Source of the DNA: Labia minor
Taxonomy: Eukaryota; Arthropoda; Insecta; Dermaptera; Spongiphoridae
DNA length: 64,000 nucleotides
Direction: 5' to 3'
NCBI GenBank assembly: GCA_963082975.1
Contig: OY720346.1
Span: forward strand, 73,524,767-73,588,766
Part shown: piece after piece, positions 1 through 11,917 of the stretch
Layout of the letters: each line of letters begins with the position of its first letter
Numbering within the stretch: the first letter of the stretch is position 1
Position numbers and translations under genes: made by a program
The notes under the pieces: model-generated
Seen by the model: the letters and a program-made list of their open reading frames with translations, nothing else
Told to the model about the DNA's origin: nothing
Databases searched by the model: none

Positions 1-1536
1 AAGAACTAACCAATCTTGTATAAAATGTCTTCACAGATTCATGGTATTAGGTCTAGATATAGAAAATTTTGAATGTTTAAAATTCGTAACATATATTCCA
101 TCTTTTGTGTATTTATAGTGAGTCTGCCACCATTCACTGATTACTTAGCATGGTATGTCACATAGTTTTAATTTCCGATAATTAGAACCTGGACATCCGC
201 AAAATGTAGAGTGCTGATATTATTGTTTCCCATATCATTACAATTATCCTTCCATTCGGCGAGAACATATTTTATATAGAACAAAGTCTCTTAGATATTT
301 CCTCTAAAATTTCTTCCCCAATCATCACTGTTCCAACTAATCCTTTATAAAAATCTCTCACTGCATGAATATAAATTGAGTCAATTTAATTTTCCACCAA
401 TGTAGACTATAACTTGTTTAAGGAATATTTTGAGCATATCTACAATACTAAATAGACGGGTTTTCCACGAAACGAAACCGAGGCAAACTTCTGGAGAAGA
501 AGCTGTAAATTGTTAAAATTACATCCGGTCAAATATAAAGAGACTGGAAGACGTATGAAGACATAATTATAGACATTATCGACTTAAGCACATGCACCGG
601 GTGTCCGAAAAACGCTGGCTACAAGCCATAGCCCATGGCTATGATTATGGGAAAAAGAGAAAGGAGGGAGCATAGCGGTTTTACGTTCTACTTCTAATTC
701 GCTGAATTTTTGTTATTATATATCTATCATTATTGTGTGTTATCAGATATTTACTTTGTTGCAACACTTGGAACTTTTTAAAAACATAATTTCAAAAATC
801 TAGTGTTAATTTACTTCCTGAACTTGGCTGTTAAAACGTATGTAAAAACATTTCATTCTTTTATTGTCGAATAACTTCCTCCTTATCCTCCCCCTCCTCC
901 CAATTAAAAAAAAATAGTATCTATATTTATCACTGATAGAGTTAAAATTAAAAATCAATTAATTTATTTATAAAATAATAATTTTTTTATCACTATGTTA
1001 ATTTGTTTGGTTTTAAAACAGTTAACCAAGTTTAGTTACTAAAGATTTGAAACAATGTCGATAAGACGTCTTTAAAGTTATTAACTCGTGAACCAATAAA
1101 ATTCCATCAAAACTTGTAAGGGTCTTGTCTCGCAAGAGTAGTTTAAGGATATGGGTCACAGAATCCCAGAGATTGGAACCTATTCTATGAATCACAAGAA
1201 AGAGTAGCTGGAAGAAGAGTGGGGTGTAGGTGAGGAGTAAAGAATGAAAATGGAAGTGGAAGGGAAGTAAACGAAAGGAGAAGACAGAACAATACAGAAG
1301 TAACCAGAGGAATCGAACGTGAAGACAAAACTTTTGAGCCGGGTTAAATGGAAATAAACTTTCAATTTAGCATAAATGAAAAGTCTTCTATTGAAAATGT
1401 AAATTAAAGAGTTATTTACTATCATTTTGTTAATGGGACTAGATTTATATATAATTAATTAAAATAGAAAATGGACAAGGAAAAGTTAATAAATAATAAA
1501 TTAAATATGTTGTAAGAAAATGTAAAAAAAAAAAAA
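1..1536. other. AT-rich non-coding stretch, nothing recognised
   Basis: No ORF here resembles a known family. A somewhat GC-richer patch lies near 590-690 and a purine-rich patch near 1195-1290. Short A/T runs are common. I see no paired termini or splice-like exon. It may be intronic or intergenic sequence. Confidence 0.5.
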
Positions 1537-2436
1537 TAAGTTGACCTGTGGCCAGACGAGGGCGCCATTGGGTGTGTGGGTAGCGAACCTGCCTCACATT
1601 CACATGGTCCCGGGTTCAAGTCCCGGGCCTGGTAAGGGAATTTCCCTAGCTGGGGTCTATGGGACGGAATTAACCCAGCCTCCGGGAACAGCCACTTGAT
1701 AGCGCCTCCGATCAAGAAAATCAAGGTAAAGGTTAATAGGATCCGATCTACTGATCATAGGACACCTCATTGATATAACCAACTTGATAGGCGTTGTCCT
1801 TGCGTAGGACGTACAAAAGTCAGAGGTTTTTTTTGTGGCCAGACGCAGAGCCGACCGACGGTTTGAAATAAATTTATTTCCAGCAATTTCAAATAATTTC
1901 AAATAATTTAAATGTACCAATTAATGCAATAAAAAACAGATATGGATATAACATAAATATTTTTAATTTTATTTTATTTATAATATATAAGTAGGAGCAG
2001 GGTGTAACGTCATGAAGGGCTGGGTGACGTCATATAATTTTAAATTAAGAAAAAACTAATGAAGATGATTTTTCTCGAGGATAAAACCAATACAAAGTGC
2101 ATGATTCGTGGAGATATGTAAAAAATCTCCTCAATGTGAAATTTGGTGTGAAAATAATCCTTCCCTTCCTATCGTCGATCGCTAATACTACCACTTCCGG
2201 TTTCCGAATATACACCAAAAGTTGATCAATTCATCATACTGATGCATTAAGTAAATATACCAATTTTTATCAAAATCCGTTGGGTCGTTCAAGCTGTACA
2301 GATCTATACGGACGGACGGACAGACGGACAGACATGATGCTAAAAATATTTTTTCGGTTAAGAAAATGCATGATTCGTGGAGATATGTAAAAATTTGGTG
2401 TGTAAACAATACCTCCCTGACTATCGTCGGTCGGTA
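1537..2436 (-). mobile_element. Helentron-associated (HINE/DINE-1-like) repeat, family 2, with SINE insertion
   Basis: On the minus strand this starts with ACCGACCGACG just inside the 5' edge (near 2436) and ends with the inverted motif CGTCGGTCGG followed by a short hairpin of the CCTG-GCCA-CAGG type (near 1545). The centre carries a short GTCC/GTCT microsatellite (about 2310-2335). A SINE splits the 3' end, so the terminal piece (1537-1558) is separated from the body (1834-2436). The architecture matches Helentron-associated elements; it encodes nothing. Other family members lie near 8.2, 28.3, 45.1, 53.7, 54.5 and 59.5 kb. Confidence 0.65.
1559..1833 (+). mobile_element. tRNA-derived SINE, copy 1
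   Basis: The element has a tRNA-like 5' head with a B-box-like GGTTCAAGTCC (near 1615) and an A-box-like GTGGGTAGCG, a tRNA-unrelated body, and a T-run 3' end near 1827-1834. It is flanked by a 12-bp direct repeat TGTGGCCAGACG at 1547-1558 and 1834-1845, which is expected of LINE-driven retrotransposition. The target was the 3' end of the family-2 Helentron-like repeat. Three more copies with the same layout occur in the window. Confidence 0.85.
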
Positions 2437-3540
2437 AAAAAAATTACAAAAGAAATATTATCGAAATAAAATATTGATTTAGATTTTAAGTTAAATTTAT
2501 ATTGAAATTTTATTAAAGTAGAAAGAGATATATAAGAATTAAAGTCGAATGTAATTTATAATTTGATAGATGGTTAAATGAGTAAGTGTATACCTGTTGG
2601 TTACGTGAATGTCCATTCGAATGCTGTGTGAAATACGTTTTGTCCCAAGGGAAGCCACGCTCCGTCGAGCGCTGATGAGCAGCCCAGCAGCACACCACCC
2701 TCATTCACTCTTCACATTCGGACAATGAGTCAGATTATTTTTATCCCTGTTGCTTTTCATTTCTATTAAACGTGGGTAGAAATCCCGAAAATATTGGCGT
2801 GGAAACAAAGATAAGAAAAAACAAAAAAACAAAAAAAAGACTGCCTTTATAAAATTTGAAAAGCTTTTCAATTCCCAGATTAGTACTTGTCCATGATAAG
2901 GCTTCTCTCACGGGATCCTGTAATTAAAATATATAATTATATAATTCTTATATATAAATGTGAAAAAAAGACTTGTGATAATTTTTTTTGAATTATTATT
3001 TCTATTAAGCACGTATAAATTATAATATAGATATATATTATTTAAATGAATATATGAATAATGAATATATATATATATATATAATTTAATTTAATAAATT
3101 TATTATGTCAAGATATTCACAACGTAAAACGTTGAGCGCATTTGATTTATTTATTTATATGAAACATCAATTTAAATTATTAATTTAATTTGCCTTTTAA
3201 AATAATAAAAATTAATAAATTTGTAAAAAAAAAAAATAATATATAACCATGGTGGCCAAACCGTGGCTCTTTTCGAGTTTATTATGGCTCAATTAAAAAA
3301 TTTAAAGTCATGACACAAAAAAAAAAAGGTAAAGTTTTTCCGATTTGGCTCTTAAACATCTCACTATCTCCTTATCAATAGTTATCCGTCAGATGGCGTG
3401 AATGAAAATTCAAATACTAAAGTTAATCGCTAATTACATTACAATTAATTAATTATAATATAATATAACCGATGGAGAAAGCTTACTTTTCTATTGCTTG
3501 CCAAAAGCGCCCCCTTGGCGATAACATTTTTCCGTCACTA
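2437..3540. other. AT-rich stretch with a possible hAT MITE remnant
   Basis: Apart from the GC-richer piece at 2594-2710, this is low-complexity A/T sequence with TA runs near 3065-3080. Near 3247-3350 the words TGGCCAAACCGTGGCTC and TTTGGCTCTTAA resemble the ends of a degraded hAT-type MITE, but no clean inverted repeat or 8-bp duplication was found. Confidence 0.35.
2594..2704 (-). other. Candidate minus-strand first exon (weak)
   Basis: This is a GC-richer segment in AT-rich surroundings. On the minus strand an ATG at 2704 opens 37 codons with no stop, ending in CCAACAG directly followed by GTATAC, a plausible 5' splice site at 2593/2594. An ATAAAAAT sequence lies about 30 bp upstream of the ATG, with an initiator-like TCATTG between them. 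I recognise no protein family in the peptide. It could equally be a chance open frame. Confidence 0.2.
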
Positions 3541-3900
3541 TGCATGATTAACAATACTCCGGGAGATGAAAGTTGGTGCTTGTGGGGTGGCGATCAGGAG
3601 AGGCGGGGGTACCCCCTCCTAGAGTGATTTTCCCTCCACCCACAGTCTTCTACTCTCTCAAACTAAACTATAATAAATGTGATATGCGCAACAGAGATGC
3701 GAGTTGTGCTTTCGTTGGAATGGTGGGGGCAAGCGCGGGAACTGGTTGGCCGAGGGTGGGAGTCGGCTCATGCACCAACGTTCATCTCCCGGACTATAGA
3801 AGTAGGTATAGTTTAATTGGAAACGTGAATTCACTTGTAAATGAAGAAAGTTTCTTGAATAGAATGAATAACATATTATCTTAAAATGATTTTGTCCCAA
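3541..3900. other. GC-richer unique-looking island
   Basis: The base composition differs sharply from the flanks (G-rich around 3580-3610 and 3725-3770). Overlapping open frames exist on both strands, 103 codons on + and 80 codons on -, but neither resembles a protein family I know and they overlap each other. It could be a promoter, a non-coding exon or an old insertion. Confidence 0.25.
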
Positions 3901-6172
3901 TAAATAGCAAATGCAATATATTATATTTCTACAATAATATTAAACAAATTCAAATATAAAGATTTTGTAGTTTAAATAATTTATAAATTTATATTATAAT
4001 TACTAAACGAATAATAAGTAAATATTTTAAAAGATAAATTCTAATGAAAATAGATAATATTTATCCATTTTAACTGCCTTTTCTTAATAACTCTGTTTAT
4101 ATAATAATAATAATATTATTATTATTAATATATTCATAATTTAAAGAAATACATTTATTCATAGTCTAGTTTTTATTTTTAGATGAAAATAAATTAAATT
4201 TTATTTCAAATCCCTGGGGAATCGTCTTAATCTAAGCGGGTTTATTATTCAGTCCTCTGAGGATTTGCAAACATATGTATTCTTGGTACCAGTATAAAAG
4301 TATCCTGACCCTATTCTTTCTAGTTATTTTAACAGCCTCGTTAGATTCAAATAGGAATATAATTACTTTTCATTAAATTTTATGTTAATAAATTATGGGA
4401 ATGTTCATTAAATATTTATATAGCTTAGAAATTCTAGTTCTTTTAAAACACAAAAGAAGATTTATATTCTCTCTCATCTACCCTATCATTCATTTATTCA
4501 AGGGTAATATTACATTCTAAAAATTTATATACATATATATACATATATATATATATTGTAGATAACGAATGAACGCAGTGACGAGTAACTTATTTTCTTA
4601 AATAAGTTTAAGAGATAAAATAATGAATATTGTATATGTAGTTTTTCTAAAAAAAATGTTTAAAATTTTAATAGACACATATCTATCTATAATTCTATAA
4701 ATTTGTTTGTATGTTGAAATTTTAAAAGCATAAAATTCAAATGGATGATCAAACATATATTTATTAAAACTTTTGTGGTTTTTATGATTAATAAAGGGAT
4801 TTTTATTTATACACCACATATTTGTAAAAACTATTTAGTAAAATAAATGTACAATGTTTCAACTCAGGCCCATCTCACTCAGCCCACCCAGCTGAATCCT
4901 TGTTTAGTTTTTAAGCGATCAATAAGAGTTGGCGCTGCAGGCACCCAATTTTAACTCTGCAGCGGCTCAAAAGATCGCACTGCTGCAAAGCAAGCATAAT
5001 TTAAAAGGGAATTTCCTTAGTCTTATAACATCATCCCCCAGTTGTGTTATCCCCTCGTCACAGACTACCTCGTGCATACAAATTCGAGATCCGAATGCAG
5101 CAATTGCAAACATTTAATACAATATATGAAGAAAAAAACAATATGTAAATAAGATATGTTTAATAGTGAGATCATCACATAATTTGTAAATATAATTTTA
5201 TAATTTTTATTAATTTTCAAATATATATTGTATAGATACATAAAAAATTATTCGTTTCTTTATATCTTATAGATAGTCTGTCAACTGCTTATTCTGCAGT
5301 CATTATCAAGTACCCTACGCTTGCTCCGACTCAGATCAAATACACAGACTTGAAACGCAGTCTCTAAACATTTATTTCAAGACGCCCACCAGATCGCACT
5401 GCAAGCGCCCGCTAGATCGCAGACCAATTTTTGTTGTAGTTAGCAATTTTCATGATGAGCAATAATAATATAATATATATAATATAAATTATACTTTACT
5501 TGCCATTTCTTGCAATGCATTCTGGAGACTAGTGATTAAATTAGATAATACATCAGAAAACAAAAAGAAAATTATTATTAATTAAAATAAAAGAAATGAA
5601 AACTTTTTATAATCAGGCTTCCAAAAAAAAAAAAATACCATAAATCACCACTCCAGGGGAAAATTATCACTTAAACTAATACGAAAAATATACATGATTT
5701 TAATTAATACATCTTCAATAAATTATAACTAACCAAGTGACATAATACAGTACCCATAAGAAATGTGCATACCACTACCATTTCAATGGTGTTAATTAAT
5801 TGCATATAAAAATTCTAGTAATATTGTTCTTGTGTGCATAATTGCGAAATAATAACACGCTATATAATTTAGCTTATATTTGTTTCTTATTGCCATGAGG
5901 CTATTATATCTACGTTTGGAGTGTCCCCCACCTCAACTGTTGCTGACAGAAATCAGGGGAGGAAGTGATTCAGTAGCTAGGGTAGTTTTTCCCAGGGGAA
6001 GAAAACAACCAAGTACATTAATTGAATTAGTAATCAGAAAACGTCTACTAGACCCTGTTCAAACGTTTCTGGTTCTCCCCAATAAACGAAAGAAGTGAGG
6101 AAGTGCATGAATCTAAAAAAATATAGTAAAATAAAATAAAAATTACCAGTTTTTTTTTACGTTTTATTGTAA
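3901..6172. other. AT-rich stretch with two related GC-richer patches
   Basis: This is mostly A/T-rich sequence with TA microsatellites (4530-4556). Patches at 4860-5115 and 5280-5430 are more complex and share the phrase AGATCGCACTGC, so they may be pieces of one repeat. The open frame at 4929-5117 begins at TTG and looks non-coding, as does the 72-codon frame at 5880-6098. Confidence 0.3.
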
Positions 6173-6174
6173 TA

Positions 6175-6584
6175 CAGTGAACGCTTTATATAAGCAACTC
6201 ATTTGAACCAATTTCAATAAAAAAGTTTCTCATTGGGAAAAGTTGCTTATATGAAAAAAAAGGAAATAAAACTACTTACCGTCTAGAAAATATTTTTCCT
6301 TATTTCTTTTACTAACTAAACTGTGTAAAAATAAATATAAATAACTATTCTAATTAATAGAAATTAACTTCATTTCTGGCATCAGAAAACACAAACATAT
6401 TCCAAAATCAGAATTTTTTGCAATTTGAGGTTATGTTGTTGTCAACAGCTGTCAACTCAAATATTTAGCTTTAAAAAAAACAAGATGCTTATACAGAACA
6501 ATTGAACTAAAAAAGTGGCTTATATAGAGTTTACATATAAACAATGTTGTTTATAGAGAGGTTGCTTATATAGAGCGTTCACTT
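6175..6584. mobile_element. pogo-like MITE, copy 1
   Basis: The terminal inverted repeats are about 24 bp: CAGTGAACGCTTTATATAAG at the left and its near-complement reading GCGTTCACTT at the right. A TA dinucleotide flanks each end (6173-6174, 6585-6586), as expected for the Tc1/mariner/pogo superfamily. A second AAGTTGCTTATAT word lies inside near 6240. It has no coding capacity. A relative with AATTCTCGAT in the terminus is at 43725-44232. Confidence 0.6.
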
Positions 6585-6652
6585 TAATATGAACTGATAT
6601 TAAATAATTTCAATGAAAAATATCTAGAAAAATAGCCTATAGTTATAATAAG

Positions 6653-7199
6653 CTGGAGTGTCTCCACTCGACTATCTCGCAATTTGAATTGGATTAAATA
6701 ACATAAATTGAATTAAATTTAATTAGTTATAAATTAAAATTAAATAAATAATATTTATTAAACCAGCGCATATTTGGCTCTTTGTTGATGGCACCACGTC
6801 ACGTGTTGGCGCGTGATTTGCAATGTTAAAAATTTAATTCCGGTACTTTCAGCGATTCAATCAAGCTGAAATTCTATATATTGCAGTTTTATACAATTTT
6901 TAATCATGTGACAAATTATCAAACATATATCTTAATTTTTACGGTCACTTTAGAGGAAAAAAAATCAAAACGTGGTAAGTAATGATCCTCTTCCGGTTGA
7001 GCTACATTTCTCAAAAGTTGATAGAAAACTACAAATTTTGATAATACCCGAATATCAAATTTCATGATTCTAGCTCAAACCGTTTTTGCGTAATCTTGGT
7101 TACATACATACACACATAGACATTTTCCTCAACCTTAGTGAAAATGATTCAGGAACCTTCAAAACGTATAAAAACATCAAAATCTCGACATCGAGAATT
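6653..7199 (-). mobile_element. Helentron-associated (HINE-like) repeat, family 1, copy a
   Basis: Read on the minus strand, the 3' end is GCGAGATAGT followed by the hairpin GAGTG-GAGA-CACTC and CCAGCT. The family body (ACCACGTCACGTG word, TACGGTCACTTTAGAGG, AAACGTATAAAAACATC) is present. The 5' terminal hairpin is missing because the copy stops near 7199. The central CA microsatellite is reduced to a few units (7105-7117). Confidence 0.65.
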
Positions 7200-8199
7200 A
7201 TACGTAGTAATTATATATTATATATTAAAAAATTATAATAAAATTAATTATAATTTATAGATTGCAAAGATATATCTCTATATAAAATGAAATTAAAGTT
7301 TAATTAAAATTTAATTAGAAATTTATTTTATAAATCCAATCAATGCGTGGTAAGAATTGATAAGAAAATTGAAATTAAAACTGGTTTATTTTTTGGAAAT
7401 GTTCTTATTACTCGAGACCAATTTATATAATGAATCCATTTCTTTAAAATAAATCTTTTTTCTATATATCCCTTCTCATTAATATATATAAAATAAAAAA
7501 TATAAATTTGTATTTGGATATAAGGAAAAAAAAATCACAGTTCTTAAATTTAAATTGTTTTTATGAAATGTATTAAATACTGTTCAATGGAGAGAAAGGG
7601 AGAGAGAGAGAGAGAGAGAAAAACAAAAAAGGCCTTTCAATACATTTCAAAGCAATACAACAAATTGGATGTGATTTCAAACCTGTCCTCCTCCTCCTCT
7701 TTAGGCAACTTGCATATCTTTTTTCTTTTTTTTTTATGCCAAATAAATTGGGACTGATTTTATCATGAATTTAATTAATTGGATTGTTTCTTTTTTCCCT
7801 TTAAAATGCTATAAGGTTTATCTATCTCTCTCTGTCTCACCCTATATATATATATATTATTTTGTTATCATTTATTTATGTCTATACCTTGTTTTAATTT
7901 TGTTTGTATGTATACATTTATTAATCTTGTCATTAATTTGGAAATAAAGAATTAGGAAGGGATTAAACAAATGCGTAAAAATGATTAATGATCAGAGATG
8001 ATATTAAGGGGTTCATTCTTGTTTTAAATAATAATAAAATAAAAATATTATTGATTATATTATGGACGAGATTAGAACATACTTTAAATTGAGCTACGAT
8101 TTAATATTATTATAACAATATAACATATAAAATGAGTACCAGATAATAGGATCATTCATCGAATTTTGTCTTATAAGCACAAACAAAACAAAAAAATAA
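7200..8199. other. AT-rich stretch with microsatellites
   Basis: A GA microsatellite lies at 7597-7620, a CTC-rich run at 7687-7700 and a TA run at 7840-7856. The small open frames at 7563-7757 and 7765-7947 are low-complexity translations of these and I do not regard them as genes. Confidence 0.5.
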
Positions 8200-8781
8200 G
8201 TTGTCCTGTGGCCAGGCGCAGAACCGACCGACGGTTTGATATAAATTAATTTTCAGCTACAGAAACAATTTCAAATAATTTAAATGTATTTGTTAATTCA
8301 ATAAAAAGCAGATATAGATAGAACATAAATATTTTTAATTTTATTTTATTTAAAATGTATAGTGAGGCACTGACTGTGGCGTTATACGTCATATAATTTT
8401 AAATTAAGAAAAAGCTAATGAAGATGATTTTTCCCGAAGGTAAAACCAATACAAAGTTCGTGGAGATATGTAAAAAATCTCATGTGAAATTTGGTGTGAA
8501 AATAACCCTTCCCTTCCTATCGTCGATCGCTAATACTACCACTTCCAGTTTCCGGATTTACACCAAAAGTTTATCAATTCATCATACTGATGCAGTAAAC
8601 AAATATACCAAATTTGATCAAAATTCGTTGAGCCGTTCAAGCTGTACACATCTATATGGACGGATGGACGGACAGACATCATGCTAAAAATACTTTTTTC
8701 TGTTATTAAAATGCAATGTTCGTGGAGATGTGTAAAAATCTCCACATGTGAAATTTGGTGTCCCTTACAATCGTCGGTCAA
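8200..8781 (-). mobile_element. HINE-like repeat, family 2, copy b
   Basis: On the minus strand the 3' end shows CCGTCGGTCGG then the CCTG-GCCA-CAGG-type hairpin (8205-8216), and the 5' end near 8780 keeps TGACCGACGAT. The GTCC microsatellite is short (8658-8676). Internally it shares TGACGTATAACGCC-type and AATTTCACATG words with the other copies. The open frames at 8418-8687 (+) and 8536-8823 (-) are translations of this repeat, not genes. Confidence 0.65.
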
Positions 8782-9001
8782 AATAATCAACAGCTTCAAT
8801 TTATTTAAATATGTACAAAACAAAAATAGGGAACCTAATATTAAAAAATGATTAATTGAGAGGAAATAGGCTTTTTAAAGATATGGTCTTATATTCACTT
8901 GGTCACATTGGACAAAAGAAGAAAAAGAAGAGAGGCTAAAAAAAGTTAGGTTTCATCAAACTGAGACTCGATCTTCTGAGGTGCAGCAGGTTGCTCTAGT
9001 G

Positions 9002-9309
9002 CAGGGATGTCCAACACGCGGCCCGCGGGCCGCATTGCGGCCCACTCAAAGTTTTGATGCGGCCCACTATCGACTCATTTTGGAGTTAAAATTTAAAGAA
9101 TTCACAGTCCGGCAAGCGACCTATAACTTCGAGGCTATAAAAAAAAGGCTGCAACATTCAAAAACAAAAAACCACCTCTATCCCCAAAAATCTCCATAAG
9201 TTTTGAGACATTCACTAGCTAGGCTTAACATATTCTGGTAATTTTGCGGCCCAGTTAAATATTTAAGTTTGCGATGTGGCCCATTAAATTAAAAGGTTGG
9301 ACATCCCTG
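9002..9309. mobile_element. hAT MITE with perfect 8-bp target duplication
   Basis: The element is 308 bp with terminal inverted repeats CAGGGATGTCCAAC and GTTGGACATCCCTG. It is flanked by an exact 8-bp direct repeat CTCTAGTG (8994-9001 and 9310-9317), the hallmark of hAT transposition. The interior near each end is rich in GCGGCCC words. The exact duplication suggests a fairly young insertion. The overlapping 72-codon frame is not a gene. Confidence 0.92.
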
Positions 9310-9360
9310 CTCTAGTGAGACAGAAGAAGAAAAAGAAGAGAAGTCAAACAAAGATAGACT

Positions 9361-9428
9361 TTAGGGTGTACAGGAGGCAGAGCCCCCGTCTAGGTGTCAA
9401 GAGCGCCGAAGCCGCTCTGAGCAGCTAG
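9361..9428 (+). mobile_element. Helitron 3' end fragment
   Basis: It carries GGCAGAGCCCCCGTCTAGG, then an imperfect hairpin AGAGCGCCGAAGCCGCTCT, then GAGCAGCTAG followed by T. A 3' hairpin and terminal CTRR (here CTAG) before T is the Helitron signature. The same sequence ends the 34185-37520 element. I could not find a matching 5' end upstream, so this is probably a truncated copy. Confidence 0.7.
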
Positions 9429-9429
9429 T

Positions 9430-9456
9430 CTATTTATCTCTCTCTCTCTCTCTCTA

Positions 9457-9492
<36 letters not shown>
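9430..9492. repeat. CT and TA microsatellite
   Basis: A CT run (9436-9455) passes into TCTA and then a TA run of about 30 bp. The TA at 9491-9492 also serves as the target site of the adjacent mariner. Confidence 0.9.
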
Positions 9493-9495
<3 letters not shown>

Positions 9496-10395
9496 CCTCC
9501 ATTCCAAAAGAACTTTTTAAAAAAACAAAAAACCAATGTAAATTTTGGAACAAATCATTTTTATTAATCAATGTATTCCCCTTCTGCATCGATACACAAA
9601 TTTGCACGCTCCAACAAGTTGTCAAACGACTTCTCCATGTCCTTTATTGGAATGGTCTTTAGAACGTCGGAACTTCTTAATGGCTTCAATCGATGCGTGC
9701 CACTTTCCTTTCATCGCCAAATGCAGTTTAGGGAACAGATAGAAGTCGCACGGTGCCAGATCTGGTGAATAGGACGAATGATGCAAAGGAATAACGTGAT
9801 TTTTGACCAAAAATTCAGTTACAAGTCGCGAACGATGATGGTGCATTATCGTGCAAAAGAGTCCATTTGCCGATTTATCGATATTCTGGCCGATTACGAC
9901 GAATTCTTGCCAGCAAACGCTTCATGACGCCCAAGTAAAACTCTCCAGTGACTGTCTGGCCGGGTGGAACAAATTCTTTGTGGATAATTCCTTTTGAATC
10001 GTAAAAATCCGGTTCTGAGACGGCCTGATCTTTCGTCATCATCCAGCGTCTCTCTACCCGATTTGAATCGCCCGAACCACTCATAAAATTGCGTAGGGAA
10101 TAGACAATCATCACCATATGCATTTTGTAGCATTTGGTGCGTTTCAGTAAAAGTTTTCCCAAGTTTAACACAAAAATCAATTGCAGCTCTTTGTTTGAAA
10201 CTCATTTTCCGACCGATGTACAAAACACACTGACATTTGAAACGCAATAACTTTTGTTGTATGCATCCAAATGCCATGAAATTTATACCAGTTGTCAATG
10301 AGGGACTAAGCCATCTACGGGTAAAATATTACAACAGATGTCATTAGTGGTACTAGTTTTGTTAAAAAGTTCGGTTTTTTTTGGAATGGAGGGTG
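9493..10395 (-). mobile_element. Internally deleted mariner (copy 1)
   Basis: The element is 903 bp, flanked by TA (9491-9492, 10396-10397), with inverted repeats starting CACCCTCCATTCCAAAAG. Minus-strand frames encode mariner transposase pieces: an N-terminal helix-turn-helix (near 10200-10060, FKQRAAIDFCVKLGKT), then the VHKEFVPPGQ-like segment in another frame, a HDNAP-like site and the C-terminal YSPDLAPCDFYLF. The second DNA-binding helix and first catalytic Asp are missing, and at least two frameshifts are present. Full mariners are about 1.3 kb, so this is an inactive deletion derivative. Confidence 0.88.
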
Positions 10396-10397
10396 TA

Positions 10398-10930
10398 TTT
10401 TGTAGATTAATATAAGTAGGAAAATATTATAATAATTATATTTTGTTGCTTTGTGTAATAAATAATTTCCATTCGATATATATTTATTATAAAATACAAT
10501 TAATTATAATAACATTCTGAAACAATTACTCTAAAAAAAACAATATAATATTCTATTATTAAAATATCAGCCTATATTATTAAAGACCAACAACAAAAAC
10601 AACAACAACAACAATCATTTAACTAAAATAGCATGAGACATTTTCTATTCAAGCTTATTTGTTAAAATAATTGTGAAATGCAATATAATTTTATACTAAT
10701 TCATTGAATACCAAAATAATACATACATATAAATGTACTAATGTTGCAAAATGATATAAACAAAATTCAAAGTTTATGACAGTCACTAGTAAATGATAAT
10801 TGCAGGAGAACATTGGGACACTAATGCCATAATAATTTTTCATATACCTAATAAACATTTTTTTCCATTGAACCAATAATAAAAAATAATATTTAAAGAC
10901 AGGGGAAAACATTTTTTCTCAACGTCCTTA
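10398..10930. other. AT-rich stretch, nothing recognised
   Basis: A short AAC-repeat run lies at 10588-10612. The minus-strand 73-codon frame at 10691-10912 has no recognisable features. Confidence 0.5.
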
Positions 10931-10932
10931 TA

Positions 10933-11898
10933 CAGGGTGTCTCTAAATGAATATCGGATTTTTAACAACTTATAATATTTAGTACATCAAAAATGATTTC
11001 ATTGTTTTTCAAAGTATTCTCCAGCATGATTTATACACTTTTGCATGCGCTCAAACCAATTGCCGAAACACTTTTTCCACTCCGATTGAGACAATACCAA
11101 AACATGGTTTTTGAACACTTAAAGAGCCTCTTCTGGCGACGAAAATCGTTGACCAAGCATTTTTTCTTGATGTGTGGGATTAAAAAGAGGTCATTGTGTG
11201 TCAAGTCACGGTGTCAGTGTACGGCAAATGACCAATCAATTCTAAGTTATGGCCGGTCAAAAAGGCTCTGCTTTGAGCCGATGTGTGGGAACTCGCATAG
11301 TAATGGTGCACAATGATTCGTCTTCTCTTGTTCGTTTTTCGAATTTCTCCGAAGACTTCAGGCAAACAAATTGTGGTGTACCACTCAGAATTGACCGTCC
11401 TACGTTGCTCAAGCGGAACAGTCGCCCCATGACCTGTTTTGCCGAAGAAACAGGAGACCATTTGTTCCGAAGTGCTTCTTTCACGAACAACTTTCGTTGG
11501 ATATTGCTCGTCTTCGAAGACCCACACGGTCGATTGCTGTTTTGTTTCAGGCTCATATGCATAGATCCATTATGACGATCTAAAAAACGTCTTTAGAAGC
11601 ACCGCGATCGTATTTTTTCAACATTTCTTTGCACCAATCGACACGAGCCTTTTTTTGAGCGATTGAGTTGTCATACCAGAAATATATATAGCGGCCCTCG
11701 TACCATCTACTGATGTTATTATCACTTGGAGAATCACAACCGAACTTAATACGGTACGCACGTTTGCAAAATTACTATAGATTCAGTCTTTGCAAACTGT
11801 ATAACAGAAAACGCTTTCTGTTCTCTAGTCGCCATCTTTGCTAATATCGCTATCTAGCGGGTTGCGGCGAAAACTGTTGGACATATCATTTATCACTG
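10933..11898 (-). mobile_element. Degenerate mariner (copy 2)
   Basis: It is flanked by TA (10931-10932, 11899-11900), with a left end CAGGGTGTCTCTAAATG and a weakly matching right end. Minus-strand frames carry clear mariner transposase motifs (GKTGHGATVPLEQRRT, VNSEWYTTICLPEVFGEIR, KRRRIIVHH). The catalytic HDN motif reads HYY, the first Asp region (11590-11540) is frameshifted with stops, and the C-terminal PDL region after GHLPYTDTV is out of frame. It is dead. It belongs to a different lineage from copy 1. Confidence 0.85.
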
Positions 11899-11917
11899 TA
11901 AGTTTAATATACTAAAA

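Noticed and set aside
1561..1635. tRNA gene
   Set aside because: The tRNA-like head belongs to a SINE with T tail and target duplication, repeated four times in the window.
5880..6098. 72-codon frame
   Set aside because: No recognisable domain, TTG start and no splice or promoter support.
8981..9199. 72-codon plus-strand frame
   Set aside because: Lies inside a hAT MITE with exact target duplication; translation of repeat sequence.
11249..11575. 108-codon plus-strand frame and overlapping minus frame 11257-11562
   Set aside because: Shadows of the mariner transposase coding strand.
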